From Heterobilharzia americana (Eukaryota; Platyhelminthes; Trematoda; Strigeidida; Schistosomatidae): 64,000 bases of DNA. Of this stretch, positions 18,848 to 31,134 are shown one piece after another. The notes beneath the pieces are model-generated. The model was not told the origin of the DNA. It worked only from the letters and a program-made list of their open reading frames with translations, and did no database searches. The position numbers were made by a program, and so were the translations under genes. Each line of letters begins with the position of its first letter. The first letter of the stretch is position 1. The DNA lies in NCBI GenBank assembly GCA_944470555.2, contig OX104129.1, forward strand, positions 64,349,747 to 64,413,746, given 5' to 3'.

Positions 18848-19130
18848 TGTAGGAAACGACAAAATGGAGACAAAGGAAGGAATGTTAATTATTATTGACA
18901 TCTTGTACAGTACTCATCAACTATTGTACACCTTCCACTAAGAATATCATTTCCATAATGTAATTCATTTACTCTTCTGCTTCTCTCTTGATTTCTTCTT
19001 AATACGCCCACATTTTCTCTTGCGTTTCTCTGGTGACAATCTTTACCCATTGGTGGTAATTGTCTATGATTTCTGCCACCCTCTCAACATATACTACTTA
19101 TATTTATCCTGATAAGCAGCGCCCACTACA
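18848..19130 (-). mobile_element. Solo LTR of a gypsy-like retrotransposon
   Basis: On the minus strand it runs TGTAGTGGGC...CCTACA (TG...CA ends), 283 bp. It is flanked by the direct repeat CTAT at 18844-18847 and 19131-19134, a 4-bp target duplication. It is homologous to the LTRs at 44343-44616 and 44730-45004 (shared GACAATTACCA, CATTCCTTCC). A solo LTR with duplication implies past insertion and LTR-LTR recombination. Confidence 0.8.
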
Positions 19131-19134
19131 CTAT

Positions 19135-20440
19135 CACTTCCTTCGCCTTGAAAGTTTTGATCACTAAGCTCTTCTTGTAATTATCTGTGTCATACTGTCA
19201 ATATAAACTGTCATGTTAAAATCTTCAAGTCTTCCCAGCAGGAATAATGTCCAGAAACATGAGGCAGAAAGCATCTTTTCGCTAACTAATATTCTTTTCT
19301 TGTGAGGGAAAAGGTGGCTACCCGACTCAACTTAGTATTTCTCAAAGCTAGTACGTAAGCTGTATTGAACATATCTTTCTTTTCATTTAGTTTGCCTATC
19401 AAGTGGAGATAATTATTAAGTTCATTATCTTCAGAGAGCTGTAATACATTCTGTAGTTTGGTTAGAATTTAGATCAAATTGATCTAACCGTTTGTTTCCG
19501 AAGATGAGCTTGTCAATAATATTGGACTTAGAAAACAGTTTTTTGATTACATTGCACTGCCAACCCTTTTTAAAAAGGTGGTCATTAAATATTTTTTGTT
19601 ATCTGTCTACAGTGTCATAGTATGCTAACTGAAGTGGGTTCAAGCTAGAAAAAGATGAAAATCTGCCAATCTAAAGAGTAATATGAGTCCATGAAGTCTT
19701 TGATTGTTGATCCAATCCTTGTAGTAAAGTGTAAAACTCTCAGTTGGTTCGGAATAGATCTCATTAGCACAGATATATCCAAACATTATGTGGAGTTTCG
19801 TTATTGTTCCATTCCTCCTAGTTCTCTTTTTTCCACTTTCATTTTTGATTACTTTCTCCTTGATGTGAAGTTTGAAAATATGAACCGTTAGGCAATAATG
19901 CCAAGTCCCACTTAGATGTTGACTGACTGGGAAGGGCTACTTGGAGTACACAGACAAAATTGTTTTCCATGGTGATGACACTGAATACGTTCAGCATTAC
20001 ACTCACTCTAATCTGTTGGCTGCTAATGAAATCTGATTACATATACAAAATACTAACCTCAGAATCGTTTGCAATGACTCAGATGCATCCACACATTATC
20101 TTCATCTTAGTAGTCATACCAAATTTTGTTGTTCTTTTGACCCTTCATCTTGTCTCCTTATGGCTTTCCACTACTTTCTTGTTGTTTTGTTTTTCATTAT
20201 GGTAGCTTCTACCATGATGTACTAATATGAGCTGTAAGAGTTGGATCGTTAAGCAGTAATACGCCAGGTTCAACACTGATAGTGTCTGATCTGTTCACTA
20301 GATTTCACTTCCTAATTACGCTAGTGCGATTCGATCTAACAAACACCGACTTTTCTAGTAATTCTGGCTGAAGAGAAGTGTATCGCATCCAATGAGACTT
20401 GTCATATATTCACCATTTTCAAAGTGTCTGTTGACAGAGT
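19135..20440. other. Unassigned 1.3 kb, no gene recognised
   Basis: Sequence between a solo LTR and a LINE. Frames of 66 and 81 residues (19691, 19960) show no motif. It could be an old element, but I could not assign one. Confidence 0.3.
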
Positions 20441-21570
20441 TAAAATGGGGCTAATTTATTTATTCTTATTTTTCCGAAAGGAAACAGCATACTGTCTATC
20501 AAAGGAGCTGCTCGACTTCATTGCTTACTGAAGTTGGTAGGTCTCAACGTACTGTACTTTCTCCATTTCTTTTCGCACGATTTACCTCATTCTGTTGAAA
20601 CTATTTTTATTAAGTATGCTGATGACTTGACGGTTTCTATTCCAGTTAATTTTCGCTTAGATTGCTGTAAGTTAAATAGATTCTTATTTGTAATCTACCA
20701 TTGGTCTATCTCAAGTTGTCTTAAGCTAAACCTTTCGAAGGGTCAGACTGTTATTTTAACCTCAGACTTGTGTGAGCTGCTTAAATCTCATGACGCCTGT
20801 TGCATTAATGGTATTTGTACAGAAAGTAAATCAAGTGTTACCTGTCTAGGATTGAGATATACTTCTGATCTTTGTTGTCCGTTTCATATCTTGTTGACTT
20901 GTAAAAATATCTTTCGTTTAATATATAACATAAAGAAACTGATGCCTTCTGGTATAACTCACCCTCTACTCTTACAGTTTATTAATTCCTGCATTCTACC
21001 TATTCTCTATTGTTCCCCGTTGATCTTTCCTGGTCTACTAAAAAAGAACCATGTCATATTGCATAGGGGTTTGAAAGGCATCAGTAGGGTGAGTGCTGTG
21101 TCTCTGGCCCAACACTGATTAACATTGTAAGTGAAAGACATTTAAATTCTAGTTCGCAACTAGTTACAACAATTTTAACTGACACTGAACATCCACTCTA
21201 CTGACAGCTCTCTCCTTGTATTTTCCCAGGGAGGATGAGAAGGAACTACATAACGCTGTGCGCTCATACAGCAAAGTACAGGAATTCTACTGTGCCTGTG
21301 CATGTATATTCTTTGAGGAAAAGTGTTAGCACGGAAACCACATATCAACTTTCTAACAGTTAATAATCTCGTTTCAGTAATTTAACTAACAATGTAAAAT
21401 GTTCTCGTTTTAATATCTTTTACATTACTTAAATTTTTCTAGAAACACTATTCGAAATGTTGTAAAGGAGTTTATACATACTTATATGTTGTTGTTACAA
21501 TGTATCAAGCTGAGAATTCCAAATTGTACCAAAAATTGTTTGCAATAAAGACAATATAATAATGTTATGC
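20440..21570 (+). mobile_element. CR1-like non-LTR retrotransposon, 3' part of RT ORF
   Basis: The frame at 20534-21118 (194 codons) reads ETIFIKYADDLTVSIPV, then SSCLKLNLSKGQTVIL, SVTCLGLRYTSDL and INSCILPILYCSPLIFP. These are the YADD catalytic box, the N-LN..K block and the thumb region of non-LTR RTs. The usual CLK.N..KC motif is altered. It continues out of frame with further C-terminal sequence and ends near GCAATAAAGACAATATAAT (21541-21559). 5'-truncated, as is usual for LINEs. Confidence 0.8.
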
Positions 21571-21599
21571 AAACTCAGATATGTTATTGATATCACATT

Positions 21600-22010
21600 T
21601 TCTAGTTCACAGGAGGTCACTGTTTTGAGTCCCGCTGCAACTCGGATTTTCGCTTCACCTTCAAACATCAAGTATCAATAACGCCTGCTTGTCAAACAAC
21701 CGCTGCATCCTATTATCTCGTCCTTAAAATTTTACTTAAAATGTTTGCCTACTATTATGTGTTTCAGTAGTAAACATCTGATTATAACTTTTAATGAATG
21801 TCGAAAAGACTTACCAAAACATATTCGGACTGGTATTTCTGCTCATAAGTTTATGTCGTTAACTGAGTTAAAGCTATGCTGACTTGTGGGCTCCTATGTA
21901 GTAACTCCACATTGACAATCAGCGGAAATAAAAGCATCACTGATGAGCTCGAAACAGAAGGGACCATGAGCTCTAAGTTCCACTACCAGCCGCTAACAAG
22001 TATGTAATCA
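21600..22010 (+). repeat. SINE fragments (families D and A-like)
   Basis: 21605-21720 has GAGTCCCGCTGCAACTCGG and TTTTCGCTTCACC as in family D. 21885-22000 has TGGGCTCCTATG and, near 21941, CTGATGAG...GAAAC followed by TTCCACTACCAGCCGCTAAC, a rearranged family A end. Both are decayed. Confidence 0.4.
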
Positions 22011-22317
22011 ATATCTCATTGCGCGAATTGATAAGAGGCCCATATAAGTATCCTACATACTGACTAGCAGACATCAATCATTTGTGTCGACCAACAATCG
22101 GAAGTATCAAAACTTCTGATACCTGATGACGCATTTACCCAGTGGAGCGTGCGCTTGAAGACGGATGATCGGTTCACTTCTCGGTAGGAGCAGCATTGCT
22201 AGTGCACTTGCATCTATATGATAACTCTCAACTAGTACAAAGTAGTACTTCATAACTTTTACCTTGATATTCACCATTTAGATCTTCTCAACAGCTTGTG
22301 CTTTATTTTCCTTTTAT

Positions 22318-25300
22318 TATTATTATTTGTTCTTTGGGTTCCTAGGGGACCATAGGGCCTCAGTAACACGTCGCCATTTCACTCTGTTCTCTGCAGTCTT
22401 ATAAACCTGGCTACACGACTGCCCAAAAGGTTCCATTTCCTCCTCACATTATCGCCTCCATGTCACCCTCGCTCAGACACCCAACTGGTTTCCCATTTGG
22501 CTTCCACTCTACTGCCTGATCTGATGCGTGATGTCTCCAAACCGTCTACCCAGTGCATGCCTAATCCAATCTATCTACACTTTCTTCTCCATATTGTTTA
22601 GGCGATGCATTCTCGGTTGGTTCATTGCAAGTTAGTCTCTTGCTGCTCATTCTTTCTGGCCATCTGATCGACCTTCAGTGTGGAGTGAGCGTAGGTAACA
22701 GCTGTTGAAGATATGTCTGCAGTTTGTTGGAGATGCTTTAGGTAACGCGCCTCCAAGTCTCTCAGTCATCACATAGATGCACTGACTGACATTAGTAGTG
22801 TTGGAAATCCGGATCTTATTCACGATTTATGCTGAGTACAGTGAGGCACGGTAGATCTCCACACTGATTTCACCTTAATGAAGGAAGGCCTGTCTTGCTG
22901 TCTTTTCGATCCAGGCTTTGACGTCCTCATGTGTATCACCACCACCTCTGGTTAAAACGATGCTGCCTAGGTAGGTGGAAGAGACTACTTCCTTCAGATT
23001 TATTCCGTTGATGGTGATTGTTACTTGTTGTTGTTGGGTATCTTCCTCACCTCTCTCTTCTGTACGTTCACTTGAAGGAAGTCCTATATTCCTTCGCTGT
23101 CTCGCCTCTTCTGCCAACTTGTTAGTTTTGGCGTGTGCATCTTGGAGTTTGTGAGACAAAACATCAGACATAAATCATCATCGTTGGCGAAATGCAAATG
23201 TTCTAGTATCTTTTCATCGGTCCAGCCAGTGTATGCCCATCTTCTCACAGTTTGTTCCATCATCCAGTCGAGTCCAGTGGACCACAATAAGGAAGATGAT
23301 GGGTGATAGCAGGCGGCAATATTGTCTTACTCCTATCTCCTGTCTTCACTTCAAAGACGAAATAAGCGGATACTACTTTAGTAGATTACAAGTAGGCAAA
23401 CTAATTCATCGAAATTAAAAGAAATTTATTTTTTCTTATGAATGTTTCTTCAGTGTAACAAGTTCTAAATAAAATAAAATATTGAATTCCCAAATATCTT
23501 ATTTGCATATGAATGTGCATGAAATGATAGAGAATATTTGTATCTCGACAGGATGATCTGGGTTATATTGTGTTCTCTGAGTTGGATGATTTAATCGTGA
23601 AGCTTTAATTGTCTTCCTAGATAAAATCATCAGCACTAACGTCAATATGACTTAGGTCTTTGAGAGTTTCACAACGTGGCCCTTCTTCTAATCAATCTGC
23701 AGCTATCTTTCCTTCCAAACCTTCTGCACTAGTGGTGTGAGCTTATCTGCTATTGTCTCTGCATCTGTTTCCAATGCTTCTGGTGGAATTCCATCTGGTC
23801 CTGCTGCTTTCCCGCATTTCAACAACTTCATGGCGTTCAGGACTTCATTTGTGAAATAGTCGGAGGGCTTGTGTCCACTGGTAATTCTGTGGCTGGGCTG
23901 GGCTGCTGGTGATATTTCTGGACGGATTTCAGTTGGTGGTGGTGGTGGTGGTCAGTTCAAGAATTTTCTGAAGTGGTCAGCCCATCGATTCTCTTGTTTC
24001 TCCTCTTTGGTGGTGGTAACAAGGTGTCCCTCACCATCTCTCATTGGTTTCATCTGTTTTGATCTCTTCTCTCCCAGATAGTAACCTGGTTATTTGATAT
24101 TGTGGTGTCAGGTCTCTCCTTCAACCTGTAGCCTGTTCTGCTTCACTTGCCAGTGTGTCGTAGGAGTAAGTGTCTTTTGTCTTTGCGTGCACGCCTCTTC
24201 ACTTGTTTGTCCAGTGTAGTAGTTTATAGGTTGTATTAAATTCCTCTCTTCCTTGTTCATGCCTGCACTGCACTGCACTGGTTCATCTTTTGCTTCACCA
24301 TCACCATCTTCCTCTCCCTCCTCGATCGGCTTCCATGTGTCCGTCCAGATCCACTCCTTGTCTTGTTTCCTCTTCCTTCCTAATACGGTTATGTAGGTTT
24401 CTTTCCACATCTCTTTCGGAGAGTTCCAGTGTTCTTCCACTTAGGTTTCTTCAGGGATGTTGCCCAATGTCGCCCATTTTGTTTTGATGGCTGGCTGACG
24501 TGAAGATGTCGTTTGTAGTTTCGTCCTTGAGTTAGTGTTCTGGGTGTTGAACTTGAGCAGTGGTCGTCTATCACCAACTTCTTTGAAGTCTTTTAACTTG
24601 ATTATGAAGGTAGGTTCCTCGCTGTAGACAGTGAGTGGTATGAGCCTACATCTGCTCCTCTTCTTGGCCTTGTGTCCAGTAGGCTGCATCTCCACTTTCT
24701 TCCTATTGGGATGAAGTCGATTTGATTTTTAGTGTATCCATCCGGTGAAATTAAATCCATGTCGCTTTGTGAATATCCTTGTTTGTACACACTGCCTCCA
24801 ATCACCAAATCGTTGAATGCGCAGAAGTCTGCAAACAGTTCTCCATTCTCATTTATCATTTCACCGAGTACTTCTCGACCCATGATTAGTTCTGTTCCCA
24901 TGTTTTCCACTCCCAGTTTGGCATTCATATCACCCAACCCATTAGAATCTTGATGTCGCCGTGTCCATCTGGGATCTTGTCCAGTACTGACTGCAGTTGT
25001 CTGTAGAATTCCTCCTTCTTCCTTTGATCTGCATTTTATATAGGTGCATAGTGTAGCAATGTATGATTGTGACTTTCTTTTCTTCTGATTTGAATCTTGC
25101 TGTCACGATCCTCCAGGTAAAGATTTGTTCCCACTGAATTGGAGAGAGCCTTCTATGCTCTTGTGGACATCATGATAGCCACTCGAAAACTCTGTATGCT
25201 CGTGTTTGTCGTCTGGATGACAATATCGGAGTAGATTATTGACTCTCTAGTTGACAGTTTGGAGAGTCCACTTCCATTCCATCTGCAGATTCCAAGCACT

Positions 25301-25622
25301 TCTATGCCATATCTTCGCGTTTCTTTTGCAATCTGAGCAGCCTTGCCAGCCAGCTTCAATTATTGTGTGGACATTTCATGTCCCTATGCTTACTTTCACT
25401 TTCATCGAGAGAGAGAGGAGACACATGGGCCAATTGGCTTCCCGAAGGCTTTCACCAACCGGCGTCATCTCGTCTCTCCGATTCCAGCTAGAAATAAGTT
25501 TACTTTTGTGTTTTGAAGTTTCTTTAGTGATTGGATTGGTTTTCCGGTTTAGGGTTGCTAGCCCTATGCCCAACCTTCCCTCTTTATCCGGCTCTGGACA
25601 AGCTAGTCAACTAATAAACTAG
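22318..25622 (-). mobile_element. RTE-type LINE with endonuclease and RT remnants (3.3 kb)
   Basis: Minus strand. The 5' end near 25620-25380 encodes GLATLNRKTNPITKETSKHK. The AP-endonuclease follows: AAQIAKETRRYGIEVLGICR with WNGSG (25153-25359), a DGHGDIKILMG-like block near 24955, then MGDMNAKLGVENMGTE (24890-24937) and NDLVIGGSVY. The linker lies at 24108-24700, a [31 protein letters not shown] block at 22900-23170, and the C-terminus to the TTATTATTATTATTTG tail at 22318. The central RT palm region is mostly absent and 23345-23690 looks foreign or deleted. Frameshifts make it inactive, but the endonuclease half is the best preserved in the window. Confidence 0.85.
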
Positions 25623-25689
25623 GCGACGTTTCATTTTTCTTTACAAGTGGTAAACTAATGATTATTATTTTGAGTTCATTACTTTGTAG

Positions 25690-25870
25690 TCGACTTGGTG
25701 TCTAGTAGTGGAATCCAGAACCTGCGTCTAGTCCTATATGAGACTCGTCAGCCGGATGTATCTTCACCCTAGTGAGTAATGTTCCCCTCACTGAGACTCA
25801 GACCAAGTTCTCATCGCTTCAAATGCCAAAACACTATCCACTGGGATATAAGAGCCACCTCTTCTTCAGT
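25690..25870 (-). repeat. Family A hammerhead SINE, core broken
   Basis: On the minus strand: AGAAGAGGTGGCTCTTATAT, AGTGGATAGTGTTTTGGC, TTTGAAGCGATGAGAACTTG, AGTCTCAGTGAGGGGAAC, hammerhead at 25712-25757 with CTGACGA kept but TAGA in place of GAAA. Confidence 0.75.
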
Positions 25871-26685
25871 TTTTGAAATTCTACTAGTTTTGTTACTTTC
25901 AAAGCTTTATACTTCCCTAGATAGTGCTACTTCATAAAGAAGATTATATAGTTGCAGTTCAAAAAAGGGACAGATTAAAAAAGACTCGATTGTTTGTTGT
26001 TAACAAAACATTAGTGATTACATAAAAATTAATTTTATATACATCTATATTTATCTCATTTCCTTACATGCATTAGTTACTAATTCATCAATGAAGTCAA
26101 AATGTCACGTTTTCAAGTAATTATCCACAGATATAGAAAGTTCACAAGTTGGATTATTACCGTTGTTGATATCTTTATACTTGATTCTGTTGATGCGACT
26201 GTAAAATAAGCTGGAAGACATGAATGAGATCATTTGTTTCCCTTCGAAAGATGACGTAATCGGCGACTTTGATTTCCTATGATCAATTATACAAGTTTAC
26301 ATAGACATACATACATAATACACATATATGTTGACAATACATGAAAATTTACATGCTTTACATTTGGAATCCTTTTTAATCTTTTCATTAATTCTGAAGG
26401 TATATTTCAAATGGACTAAAATGTTGGAGAGACAAAGATTGAATTTAGGAACGTGATTATTTCTGTTCGTTAGAATAAGACTGTGATAAAAAATTAGATT
26501 GGACAATTGATCTCGGTTCTAGTTTTGTGTGTTTTTGTTTGACTAAAGACTTTCATTTGTGGCAAAATACTTACTTATGATATAACACTGTTAGATGAGA
26601 TTGGCATATCTACACAGCTCAGACAAAAATTAATGTTTCCTTAGAGATTAGAACGTGTATCACACAATGCTTCAGACAGAGTAGT
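25871..26685. other. AT-rich stretch, nothing recognised
   Basis: No ORF with a recognisable motif and no family match. A 69-residue minus frame at 26297 is Tyr/Lys/Ile-rich and unconvincing. Confidence 0.3.
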
Positions 26686-26689
26686 TGTC

Positions 26690-27135
26690 AATCAGTTATT
26701 TGAATCTGACATAAGTTGGAGGAGCATTGAAAACCTGGAATCATTGGACAGCTGTTGCGTCTTAGTATGGGATTCCTTAGCAGTGAGCATCCATGACCCC
26801 GGTCCCACCGGGGTTCGAGCCCAGGGCCCTCAGGTTCCATGGCCAGCACGTTACCATTGAGGTTACAATCCAGTGGTCCATATTTCCAACTTATATCACT
26901 TCATGACATAGCGCAACCATTACCTAATGTCATCGTTAAGTAGTTGTCCTTATGGTCACTAGGTTTGCCCCACCGGTCACCACTTCTCATTGGAACTTCA
27001 GGAGTCACCTCTTGAAGCTAGTCACCAGTCAGCGATAGATCAGTTGAATATGGGGATTTAGTGATTTTTCAAGTTGTTATTTATCACTGACTGACATCAG
27101 TTGGAGGAACATTGGGAACCTAGGCTCACACCTCA
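26690..27135 (-). repeat. tRNA-derived SINE family B, near full length, plus second 3' end
   Basis: On the minus strand: CTAGCTTCAAGAGGTGACTC, a GACCGGTGGGGCAAACC block, CATAAGGACAACTACTTAAC, ATATTTCC-less tRNA part with GGGCTCGAACCCCGGTGGG (B box), hammerhead region 26741-26790 (core changed to CTAAGGA and GCAA), and the 3' end with CAACTTATGTCAG. A second 3'-end fragment lies at 27085-27135. Confidence 0.75.
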
Positions 27136-27139
27136 AATT

Positions 27140-27400
27140 TGACCTTCTTGGTGTTTTTTATTGGTTGATAAAGTCAGGGTCAATATGTTTGTTGATTAAC
27201 TGACCTGAATATCAAGCTTCTAAAAATTCTATGGCATTCTTTGTATTTCTTCTATCCAGGATTTTCACACTTTCCCAGCCATATTCATATCCTCAGTTGT
27301 CCTTATGCATTGATATGAGTGAAGATGTGTCATGACGCTTCACTGCTAGTTGATATTTATGTAGGCGGATACGAAGAGGGGCAACCACTTTGTTCGATGT
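27140..27400 (-). mobile_element. Penelope-like element C-terminal fragment
   Basis: The minus strand reads RIRLHKYQLAVKRHDTSSL, then ISMHKDN and WESVKILD, close to the PLE endonuclease C-terminus (HQLAVKRHDP.SL.S.H.D..GH.F.W..V.ILD). Decayed. 27480-27580 holds a further piece (CCAGCTCAGAGAAAACATCA) also present at 52490. Confidence 0.55.
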
Positions 27401-27646
27401 AGTGTTTTCCGCGGTTTCTGCATTTTATTTTGTAGATAACGGTTTATCTTCCTTTGCTGTTGCAGCTGTGACTGAAGGAATTTTATGGGGTTGTGGGATA
27501 CAACGATTCAACAATCCAGCTCAGAGAAAACATCATCAAAATTTTCCTCCTGAGCTGCAAATATTCTCACAAATTCGTTCATAAAATTCGGACATGTCAT
27601 CTAAAGCATGCAGAAGATGGTAATCTCTTTAACGATAATGGAGTTA

Positions 27647-27961
27647 GTTTTATTACTTGTATTATATCGTCCTTGATTGGAGCGAATTGATAGGTCTCTG
27701 TTGGTATATGGACTCCTGTACCGATGCCTGTGTTTTAATCATATTAATGATGGATAGTTTCTAGCAGTGGAATCCAGGATGCACATTTAATCCTATTTGG
27801 GACTCGTCAATTGGATGTACCTGCCTCCCAGTGATGTTGCTCCCACTGGGATTCGGATTCGGGACCGATTGCTTTGAACAGCAGAGCGTTATCCACTAGA
27901 CCACCTAGCCACGATAGCCAGGTCTTGTGAGACAGGTATAGTTTTAGTATTATTGCTTGTA
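27647..27961 (-). repeat. Family A SINE with broken hammerhead, inverted twin of 38818-39132
   Basis: Paired coordinates with 38818-39132 add to 66779 at both ends, so the two copies align over 315 bp without net indel. Both carry the same ribozyme-killing changes (TTGACGA for CTGACGA, TAAA for GAAA). On the minus strand the B box GAGTCCGAATCCCAGTGGG is well kept. Confidence 0.85.
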
Positions 27962-28165
27962 CCATACCCATCTCACAAGAATTGGCTATCGTGGCTAAGT
28001 GGTCTAGTGGATAAACCTGTAGTGTTTGAAGCGATCAGTTTCGAATTTGAATCCCGGTGGCAACAACATTCACTGAGAGTCAGGTACATCCAGCTGATGA
28101 GTCCCAAATAGGACGAAGTGTGCATCCTGGATTCCACTGCTAGTCACTAACCATTATTACTAAAT
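27962..28165 (+). repeat. Family A hammerhead SINE
   Basis: CCATACCCATCTCACAAGAA, GGCTAAGTGGTCTAGTGGAT, TTTGAAGCGATCAGTTTCGA, a GAATTTGAATCCCGGTGGC B box, then the hammerhead and ATTCCACTGCTAGTCACTAA. Head-to-head with 27647-27961. Confidence 0.8.
28088..28132 (+). ncRNA. Type I hammerhead motif, family A, one core change
   Basis: ATCCAG, CTGATGA, GTCC-CAAATA-GGAC, then GAAG instead of GAAA, TGTGC-ATC, CTGGAT. Stem I and stem II are perfect; the last A of GAAA, which pairs across the cleavage-site helix, is changed to G. Confidence 0.65.
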
Positions 28166-28339
28166 AGTGGAGTTACCTTAAATTTCCCACATGTTTATCA
28201 GTAACACAACAGCTTAGAAAATTGCTAAGTACAACCGTCTGTTCAACTATCAGTTAACTTTAACCGACACATTAGTCGAACCAATGGAGCATATCAAGTC
28301 AAACGTCAGGACAAATACTCAGCGATGGCAATGAATGAA

Positions 28340-28555
28340 GTTCACGCACAATTACCAACTGACAGAAGTAGAGAAGCAGTTTACGACTGGATTCCGACCC
28401 AGTGGCTCAGTGGTAACGTGCTCACCACCGAGCCTGAAGGTCTCGAGTTTTATCCATGGCGAGGTCATATGTACGTGCCCCATACAGGTTTTCCTGGGCT
28501 TTCAATGGTTCTCCAACGGATGTCATTTTGTGATGAATGCCACTTATAAATCACA
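28340..28555 (+). repeat. Family B SINE with hammerhead deleted
   Basis: CCAACTGACAGAAGTAGAGA, GATTCCGACCCAGTGGCTCA, GTGGTAACGTGCTCACCACC, GAAGGTCTCGAGTTTTATCC (B box) and the 3' end GGTTCTCCAACGGATGTCA. The segment between the B box and the tail that should hold CTGAGGA...GAAA is missing. Confidence 0.7.
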
Positions 28556-29035
28556 AAATACCCACATACCTTTAAATAAATGAAGAGAGGATGAACTAAC
28601 AATAAGCGTTGGGTGTAAGGGAAGTGTACAAGACAAACTTATGTCAACTAGCTTGTTTCTCATTACTTAGTAGAACTCAAGATTTGTTGTATATGTTATT
28701 AAACTTTGAATGGGTGTATGATTTTTATCGATTCATTTCCTGTAAAATTCTCATCTTTTAACTTGTCTCGTGTGAACTTTGTGGAGACAAAGTCAAAGAA
28801 AGAGGTATTATTCTAGTTTCGATTATTGACAAAGAAGGCGTTATTATATCCAGATTGTGATTGAGCCTGAAATGCATAACTAGATAGTATGGCAGAGTTA
28901 ACTCGAAGATGAATGCAATCAAAATTTGAAATCATCGTGGTGTATAAAACACTACAACTTCAAACACTAATCTTTTCAAAGCCAACTATAAAATTACTGA
29001 GTAAAAGAGGAAACTCCAGCGGTTCCTATGATACA
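28556..29035. other. Non-coding, nothing recognised
   Basis: No recognisable repeat family or gene. AT-rich. Confidence 0.3.
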
Positions 29036-29039
29036 TTGA

Positions 29040-29282
29040 TATACATTACTGATAAAATATTATAACCTTCCATTGGAATATCAATTTGCAAAATATGTTT
29101 AATTTCACTGTCTTCTTTTTCTTCTTCTTTTCCGTTTCGTTTCGCTGTTGATACGACCACATCATGTTTTGCGTTTCTGTGGGGAGAATATTTATCCATT
29201 ATTCATAACTACTCATGACTTCTTCTGACCTCTTAACATATACTTCTTATATACATCCTTATCAGTAACACCTACTATACTA
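29040..29282 (-). mobile_element. Degenerate gypsy-like LTR
   Basis: It aligns along its length with 18848-19130 on the minus strand (shared AACACAAAGCG-type, ATAAATATTCTCCCC and TATAAGAAGTATATGTTAAG blocks). It is more diverged and lacks clear TG/CA ends. Confidence 0.55.
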
Positions 29283-29559
29283 TAAAAAGATAAATCATCT
29301 AGTATACTAGAATTACGTGAGAACTCTGATGTAGTAGACTTTGATGCATTCCAAACCTGACTAACTTCAGATTTATCCTAAACTTTGTTCAATATGCAAG
29401 GCAAAATAAGGTTATATATTTTCATTAAGTGAATAAGTTGTGATGTCAGTGGTTTGAGTGTACTCAACGTGATAACTGACTTCATTTCACTTTGATTAGT
29501 GTTTCAGAGTTTACAAGCCTTGGGCGTTATTAAGTGGCTTCTGAATATTATTATTCATT

Positions 29560-29860
29560 GATATACTTGTAATTCTCCGTTGTTTTATTCGATCGAATTG
29601 TTCGACCTCTATTGGCATATGGGCTCCTTAAGCCGACAAAACTTATATTTGGATGTACCTGCATCGAAATGCGGAGTGATGTTGTCTCCATTGAGACTCG
29701 AACCTCGTGCCCATCGCTTCAAATGCCAAGGCGTCATCCACTATTCCATGCAGGAATGATAGCCACTTCTTGTACAACCAGCAGTGGTTATTTCTACTTA
29801 CTGATATACTTTTAATTCCCCCTTTTTTTATTGGGTCGAATTGCTCGACCTCTGAATAGT
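29560..29860 (-). repeat. Family A SINE copies, hammerhead lost
   Basis: On the minus strand: TTGTACAAGAAGTGGCTATC, AGTGGATGACGCCTTGGCA, TTTGAAGCGATGGGCACGAG (B box GGTTCGAGTCTC), TGCAGGTACATCC and then a jump to the tail (GGAGCCCATATGCC), so the ribozyme is deleted. A second tail fragment is at 29805-29860. Confidence 0.65.
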
Positions 29861-29929
29861 TGAATTATATTTTAGAGAACGCTCATTCAACTGTTGCATG
29901 TCATTCAGTTTGAATGTTGGTCGGGATTG

Positions 29930-30125
29930 ATTTCAAGGTCTGACATCAGATGGAGAAGCACTGAAGAACTAAAACTACTAGACAGTTATACGACCTAGTA
30001 CGGGACCCTTCAGCAGTGTGTACCCATGCAGGATTGAACGCAGGACTGTCAGATTTCACAAGTACGCTACCATTCAGCCACTGGAGTGAAATCCAATGGT
30101 TCAGATTTCCCCTCTTTCGTTGTTT
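29930..30125 (-). repeat. Family B SINE, hammerhead mutated
   Basis: On the minus strand: CCATTGGATTTCACTCCAGT, GGCTGAATGGTAGCGTAC, CTGCGTTCAATCCTGCATGG (B box), CTGAAGGG...GTCGTATAACTGTC (core degraded) and the CTTCTCCATCTGATGTCAG end. Confidence 0.65.
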
Positions 30126-30139
30126 GATACTTTTAATAT

Positions 30140-30480
30140 ACATGGTTGAATTGCCCGACCTATGTTAGTAGATGCGTTGCTATGCGGATGCCTGGATACT
30201 ACTGAATATCCATTATGTCGTATTCATCTTGGTGACTTGCAGTGGAATTCAGGACATGCTTTTTGTCCTATTTGGAAGTGAGTGATGTTGTTCCAACTGA
30301 GACTTTAACCCAGTATCCATCACTTTAAGTGCCAGAGCCTTATCCACTAGGCTACTGGGACGAGGGACCACCACTTGTCCAACAGGTATCAATTATTGTT
30401 TACTGATACTTTTGATTTCCCGTTGCTATATCAGGTCGAACTAGTGAACCTCCATTGGGAGCTGAAGAATCACAAATGGG
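30140..30480 (-). repeat. Family A subfamily SINE
   Basis: On the minus strand: TTGGACAAGTGGTGGTCC, CAGTAGCCTAGTGGATAAGG, AGTGATGGATACTGGG, then a jump to GGACAAAAAGCATGTCCTGA and the tail. It shares the variant CAAGTGGTGG.CC head with 32735-32965. Confidence 0.6.
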
Positions 30481-31134
30481 TGGGAAAGTGTGTCATGGGT
30501 TCCACTGCTGGTCACCTATCAGAAAACAACATGAGTAACAGAGCAGTATCAAAGCATCCTCATAGGAACCCGTCTGTCAAGCTTTTGTTGATTCCCGATT
30601 TATTGCAAACACCATCCTGTAACATCAGTGAGTAAGTCATGTGATGCTGTTTCTATGCTTTACTCATTGAGTAAACTCCCAAAGCGAAACTTACACATTC
30701 CCCTTCTGCTTGTCTCCTTACAATAAATTACTAACAGACTTACTGGGAATCTAACGTGGCCTGGTAATTGTAATACAAGCCATGAGTAAGAAAAATGGAT
30801 ATAATGTAGTACTGAGCGATAGTAGTCTTGTCGGTATGATTTTCCTCTGTTTCAAGCATAAATCTCCGAAAATATTTGATATTCTGATGAGTAGGGTTTG
30901 ACCAGCACTGAAGATTAGTCGACAGCGATATAAATTATTCTTCGATCATATCTTTCTCTGCTTAGTCTACTTTTGAAGATGGTAACTCATTTTGGAAGGA
31001 GCACAGTGATACTAAATTTGACTGTCTAGGTGACTAGTGTATATTCAAGTATCCTTTTGGCGGTCTTAGCTTCGTCGAAGTTGTGATATCCATAAAATCC
31101 CAATCAGTCTATGTTTCAGTTCAGTTAACGATAG

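Noticed and set aside
19135..20440. Internal region of the gypsy-like element next to the LTR at 18848
   Set aside because: The LTR has matching CTAT duplications on both sides, so it is a solo LTR and the neighbouring DNA is not its interior.
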